From Micromonospora coriariae (GTDB lineage Bacteria > Actinomycetota > Actinomycetes > Mycobacteriales > Micromonosporaceae), in contig NZ_LT607412.1 in assembly GCF_900091455.1 (NCBI RefSeq), positions 620,001 through 684,000 of the forward strand: a DNA stretch of 64,000 nucleotides, in the 5' to 3' direction. The position numbers and the translations under genes were made by a program. Under the pieces are notes generated by a model. The model searched no databases. It worked only from the letters and a program-made list of their open reading frames with translations, and had not been told where the DNA came from. Below are positions 60,453 to 64,000 of this stretch, piece by piece. Each line of letters begins with the position of its first letter. The first letter of the stretch is position 1.

Positions 60453-61640
60453 TCAGCGGCCCTGCGAGGCGGCCATCTCGGTCAGCACCTCCAGGTGCCG
60501 GTGCAGCACCCGCTCCAGGCTGAACCGCTCGCGGATCAACGCCTGACCGTTGACTCCGATCTGCTTCGCCACACCCGGCTCGGTCAGCGCGGCGACCAGC
60601 CGCTTGGCCAGGCCCTGGACATCGCCCGGCTCGCAGAGCAGGACGTTGTCGCCGTCGCGGAGGGCGATACCGGGGAAGTTGTCCGCCCGCGCCGGCGCCA
60701 CCACCGGAACCCCGGCGGCCATCGCCTCAAGCGTCGCGGTGCCGAGGCCCAGCCCCTGCTCGTGCGACTCCACAGTGGCGGCGGCGAGGTAGTCCGGGAT
60801 CTCACTCTTGGGCACCTTGCCGGCGGCGATGATGGCGTGCTCGACGCCGAGCGCACGGGCCCGCTCGGCGAAGTGGTGGTAGTAGACCTGCCCGCAGATG
60901 AGCAGCTTCGCGTCCGGCACCGCGGCCAGCACCTCGGGCAGCGCCTCGACCAGCGCGACGCGGTCCCGCAGCGGGATGACGTGACCCACCGAGAGGATCA
61001 CCGGCGCGTTGCCCAGTTCGTGACGGTCGCGGACCCGCTGACCGTTGCCGCCGACCACCCAGTCCGGATCCACCCCGACCGGGATCGGCACCAGGCCGGA
61101 GTGCGCGCCGCGATAGCGCGACTCGATGTACTCCTGCATGAGCACGTCCATCACCACGAGCCGGGGCTTGGCGCGCCGCATGAACGGCTTGACCATTGTC
61201 GCGTCCAGAGCGCGGAACACCTTCGCGTACCGGGCCTGCGGGTTCTCCAGCCGGGTGTGGATGGAGAGCAGCGCCGGCACCCGGCGCTTACGCGCGTAGA
61301 GCGCTGTCGCCCAGGTCAGGTCGAAGAACTGCCCGTGCTGGTGGATGACGTCCGGCCGGAAGTCGTCGAGCAGTGTGCGGACCCGTCGCAGCACGCTCGG
61401 CCGGCTGGTGAAGGAGATGTCGAAGCTGACTGCCAGCCGGGTCTCCGGCAGCATGAACGCCGGCAGCCGGACGATCCGCAGCCCGTCGCGCTCCTCGACC
61501 GCCGGAGCGTCCTGGTAGGCGGCGGTGAGCACCAGCACCTCATGCCCGGCGGCGGCGTAGCCGCGGGCGAGCGACTCGGACAGGTGGGAGCTTCCGCCGG
61601 CGCGCGGCGGGAAGAAGTTGTTGACGACTGCGATACGCAC
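60453..61640 (-). CDS. Glycosyltransferase family 4
   Basis: 395 aa GT-B glycosyltransferase. The N-domain begins MRIAVVNNFFPPRAGGSSHL; HQHGQFFD and LLSIHTRLENPQ follow. The C-domain has VILSVGHVIPLRDR, AAATVESHEQGLGLGTATLE (the E-x7-E region) and PVVAPARADNFPG. Transferred sugar unknown; likely part of the second glycan locus. Lies downstream of an acetyltransferase and epimerase on the same strand, 13 nt from the acetyltransferase stop. Confidence 0.9.
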   Translation of the reverse strand: MRIAVVNNFFPPRAGGSSHLSESLARGYAAAGHEVLVLTAAYQDAPAVEERDGLRIVRLPAFMLPETRLAVSFDISFTSRPSVLRRVRTLLDDFRPDVIHQHGQFFDLTWATALYARKRRVPALLSIHTRLENPQARYAKVFRALDATMVKPFMRRAKPRLVVMDVLMQEYIESRYRGAHSGLVPIPVGVDPDWVVGGNGQRVRDRHELGNAPVILSVGHVIPLRDRVALVEALPEVLAAVPDAKLLICGQVYYHHFAERARALGVEHAIIAAGKVPKSEIPDYLAAATVESHEQGLGLGTATLEAMAAGVPVVAPARADNFPGIALRDGDNVLLCEPGDVQGLAKRLVAALTEPGVAKQIGVNGQALIRERFSLERVLHRHLEVLTEMAASQGR

Positions 61641-61653
61641 GGGAGGGGGACTC

Positions 61654-62121
61654 CTAGCTTTCCGCTACGGGGACGAACCGGACATCGCCGCCGTCCAACT
61701 CGACTGTGGAGACCACCCGAGCCGGGACCCCCGTCACGACCGCCCCCGGTGGCACGTCTCTGCTGACCACGGCGCCCGCGCCGACGACCGCACCGTCACC
61801 GATGGTGACGCCCATCATCACTGTCGCATTCGCCCCGATGAAGACGCGGTCGCCGATCACCACCGGCGCCCGGTCCACCGAAGCATAGGCACGACCCGAT
61901 ACGCAACGCCGGGCGGTGGAGTGGGTGTAGATCTGCGCTCCGCAGCTGATGTCGCACCCGGCGCCGATGGTCAGCCCGCCGGACCCGTCGATGACCGTGA
62001 AGGCGCCGATCCATGTCCCGGCGCCGATCACCGGCTCGCCGATCACCCAGGCGTGCGGGTTGTACGGATTCGCCGGGAGCCCGTGCGATGACGGACTCCC
62101 GGCGGACGACAACTGGGTCAC
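61654..62121 (-). CDS. Hexapeptide-repeat acyltransferase
   Basis: 155 aa left-handed beta-helix acyltransferase (LbH type), with repeats from about residue 27 ([19 protein letters not shown]) to [20 protein letters not shown]. The His in IYTHSTARR is a catalytic candidate. GTG 62121 overlaps the epimerase stop by 4 nt. Probably O- or N-acetylates a glycan precursor. Confidence 0.85.
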   Translation of the reverse strand: MTQLSSAGSPSSHGLPANPYNPHAWVIGEPVIGAGTWIGAFTVIDGSGGLTIGAGCDISCGAQIYTHSTARRCVSGRAYASVDRAPVVIGDRVFIGANATVMMGVTIGDGAVVGAGAVVSRDVPPGAVVTGVPARVVSTVELDGGDVRFVPVAES

Positions 62122-63050
62122 GCCACCTCGGTCTTGATCAGGTCGGTCATCCCGTCCTCGACGGCGATGGTCGGCTCCCAACCGAGCACCTCGCGGGCCC
62201 GGGTGATGTCCGCGGCCCGGCGGCTGACCAGCACCTCACGAGGGCTGAACTGCGGCTCGACGTCGACGCCGACCGCCTTGATCAGGATCTCGGCGAGGGT
62301 GGCCACCGACGTGTCGATGCCGGTGCCGATGTTGACCGCCACATTGCCCTGCTCGGCCTCCAGCGCGGCGACGACGGAGCGGGCGATGTCGTGGACGTGG
62401 ATGAAGTCCATCGACTGCTCGCCCTTGCCGTCGATGACCGGGGGCTGACCGGTCTTCAACCGCTTCACGAAGTGGTTGATCACCGAGGTGTAGTAGGCGG
62501 TCGGCTTCTGGCCCGGGCCGTAGACGTTGAAGAACCGCAGGGCGACCCAGTTCAGGCCCTTGCTGCGCTGGTAGAAGCCGAGCAGGTCCTCACCGGCCCG
62601 CTTCGAGATGCAGTACGGCGTGAGCGGGTCGAGCCGGTCGTCCTCGTGCATCGGCAGCTTCTTCGGGTCACCGTAGACCGAGGCCGACGACGCGAAGACC
62701 AACCGCTTGACGCCGTGGTCGGCGGCGGCGGCGAAGACGTTGTGGTTGCCGACCATGTTGATGTCGATCGACTCGTGCGGGTCGGCCTGGCTCTTGTTGA
62801 TCGAGACCGCGGCGAGGTGGATCGCGTAGTCGCAGCCCTTCATGGCCGCGTGCACGGCACCGCCGTAGCGGACGTCCTGCTCGATCAGCTCGACGTCGCC
62901 GGTCGCCACCAGCTCCGCGATACGGTCCCGGTCGCCGCGGGTCATGTTGTCGAAGATGCGGACCCGGTAGCCCTTCTCCAACAGCATCGGTACCACGTGC
63001 AGGCCGATGAAACCAGCGCCTCCGGTGATGAAGACGGTCTGCTTCGACAT
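62118..63050 (-). CDS. NAD-dependent sugar epimerase/dehydratase
   Basis: 310 aa extended SDR. T9-G-G-A-G-F-I-G16 NAD turn, catalytic SSASVYG and [15 protein letters not shown], and [10 protein letters not shown]. The closest general pattern is UDP-glucose/UDP-GlcNAc 4-epimerase (GalE/WbpP-like); specificity not readable. ATG 63050 follows the DegT gene by 25 nt and overlaps the acyltransferase start by 4 nt. Confidence 0.88.
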   Translation of the reverse strand: MSKQTVFITGGAGFIGLHVVPMLLEKGYRVRIFDNMTRGDRDRIAELVATGDVELIEQDVRYGGAVHAAMKGCDYAIHLAAVSINKSQADPHESIDINMVGNHNVFAAAADHGVKRLVFASSASVYGDPKKLPMHEDDRLDPLTPYCISKRAGEDLLGFYQRSKGLNWVALRFFNVYGPGQKPTAYYTSVINHFVKRLKTGQPPVIDGKGEQSMDFIHVHDIARSVVAALEAEQGNVAVNIGTGIDTSVATLAEILIKAVGVDVEPQFSPREVLVSRRAADITRAREVLGWEPTIAVEDGMTDLIKTEVA

Positions 63051-63075
63051 GGCGGAGCGTGTCCTTCCTGGGGGA

Positions 63076-64000
63076 TCAGCGGCTGGTGGCCGCGGAGTTG
63101 ACGACGTCGATGAGCGTGGCCGCGACGGTCTCGACCTGGTCGTCGGTGAGGTTGGCGTGCATCGGGATGGCCAGGTGCCGGACGAACAGGTCCGCCGAGA
63201 CCGGGCAGGGCGTGGTCTGGCCGTAGAGCGGCTGGGCGTGCGAGGCGTACGTGCCGAAGGTGCACTGCACTCCGCGCTGGCGCAGCTCCAGCGCGACCGC
63301 GCCCCGGTCGACCGAGGGGGCCAGGGTGACGACGTACGACTGCCAGGGGTGCTCGCGGTCCGGCGCCTCGTAGGGCGTCGTGATCAGCTCGTGGTCCTTG
63401 AGCAGCTCGCCGTAGCGGGCGGCGGTGCGACGCTTGGCGGCCAGCAGGTCCGGCAGCCGGTCGAGCTGGGCGAGCATGATCGCCGCGGAGATGTCGGAGA
63501 GCCGGTAGTTGTAGCCCAGCTCGGTGAAGGTCGGGATCGGCAGGTGCGACAGCTCGGCGCGGGTGAGCGCACCCTCCACGCCGTACGTGTGCAGCTTGCG
63601 GGCGTGCGCCGCGAGGTCCTCGCGGTCGGTGACGTACGCCCCGCCCTCGCCGGCGGTGATGCCCTTGCGGCCGTGGAAGCTGAAGGTGGCGATGTCGGCC
63701 AGGCTGCCGGCCGGGCGGCCCTTGTAGGTGGCGCCCGCCGAGCAGGCGGCGTCCTCGACCAGGAACAGCCCGTGCTTGTCGGCGATGGCGCGCAGCTCGT
63801 CGTAGTCCGCCGGCTGCCCGAACGCGTCGACGGCGATGATGCCGACGGTACGTGGCGTGATCGCGGCCTCGACGGCCGCCGGGTCGACGGTCCAGGTGTC
63901 CGGGCGCACGTCGGCGAAGACCGGCGTGGCGCCGGTCCACATCACGGAGTGGCCGGTGGCCGGGAAGGTGTAGTCGCCGACGATCACCTCGTCGCCGGGC
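63076..64000 (-). CDS. DegT/DnrJ/EryC1/StrS aminotransferase, 5' end outside window
   Basis: PLP-dependent sugar aminotransferase; the frame is open to the last base (upstream residues PGDE read into the edge), so the N-terminal part is missing. Seen: EDAACSAGATYKGR, the PLP Lys in FSFHGRKGITAGEGG, GYNYRLSDISAAI and HLAIPMHANL. Probably one operon with the downstream epimerase, acyltransferase and GT4. Confidence 0.9.
   Translation of the reverse strand, partial: PGDEVIVGDYTFPATGHSVMWTGATPVFADVRPDTWTVDPAAVEAAITPRTVGIIAVDAFGQPADYDELRAIADKHGLFLVEDAACSAGATYKGRPAGSLADIATFSFHGRKGITAGEGGAYVTDREDLAAHARKLHTYGVEGALTRAELSHLPIPTFTELGYNYRLSDISAAIMLAQLDRLPDLLAAKRRTAARYGELLKDHELITTPYEAPDREHPWQSYVVTLAPSVDRGAVALELRQRGVQCTFGTYASHAQPLYGQTTPCPVSADLFVRHLAIPMHANLTDDQVETVAATLIDVVNSAATSR

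Overview
The window is a 64 kb piece of a high-GC actinobacterial chromosome. Very high GC, frequent GTG/TTG starts, many 4-nt overlapping starts and stops, a 13E12-type HNH gene and a GlgM-GlgE glucan pathway all point that way. The A/T-bearing perfect palindrome at 4409-4457 resembles terminators I recall from Micromonosporaceae, so a Micromonospora-like organism is my best guess (inference, not tested). I see no rRNA, tRNA or CRISPR array.

Layout. 1-11227: housekeeping and miscellaneous enzymes: a zinc alcohol dehydrogenase cut by the window edge, an SDR, an exported class A beta-lactamase-like protein, an MBL-fold hydrolase, dgt, tex, an APH-type kinase, and a DUF389 membrane protein. 11466-27690: a surface-glycan locus. 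Its left half (+) has PglC/PglE/PglD/PglF-like genes (a bacillosamine-type diamino sugar and its initiating phosphosugar transferase) and two GT4 glycosyltransferases. Its right half (-) runs from a 2-epimerase through a nucleotidyltransferase, a reductase-like SDR, a LegB-like 4,6-dehydratase, a Wzy/ligase-type polymerase and a Wzx-type flippase to a third GT4. The halves converge on a decayed IS982-family element that has cut the tail off the third glycosyltransferase.

28004-43358: a carboxypeptidase relic and an NAD kinase, then the GlgE-type alpha-glucan route (pgm, glgC, glgM/glgA, glgE, glgB). Between glgM and glgE lie an inositol-phosphate synthase, a frameshifted 13E12/HNH gene, an XRE-TPR regulator with a small membrane protein, and a 75-codon GntR-type gene split by an IS5-family element. 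Removing the element and one copy of its TTA duplication restores the GntR frame exactly.

43363-51817: an App1-type phosphatase, a GT-C-like membrane protein, YaaA, a TAXI-type binding lipoprotein convergent with a two-component system, and small unknowns including DUF952. 51980-64000: a second glycan region with hexapeptide acetyltransferases, a Gfo/Idh/MocA dehydrogenase, DegT aminotransferases, a CDP-glycerol-transferase-like protein, large membrane proteins, a GT4 and an NAD-dependent epimerase. The last aminotransferase runs off the end of the window.

Regulation. Several genes (dgt, glgC, glgM, ino1, the HNH gene, glgE, the DUF952 gene) have a TAGNNT -10-like hexamer only 6-8 nt before the start codon, suggesting leaderless transcripts. 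GC-rich hairpins separate most convergent pairs.
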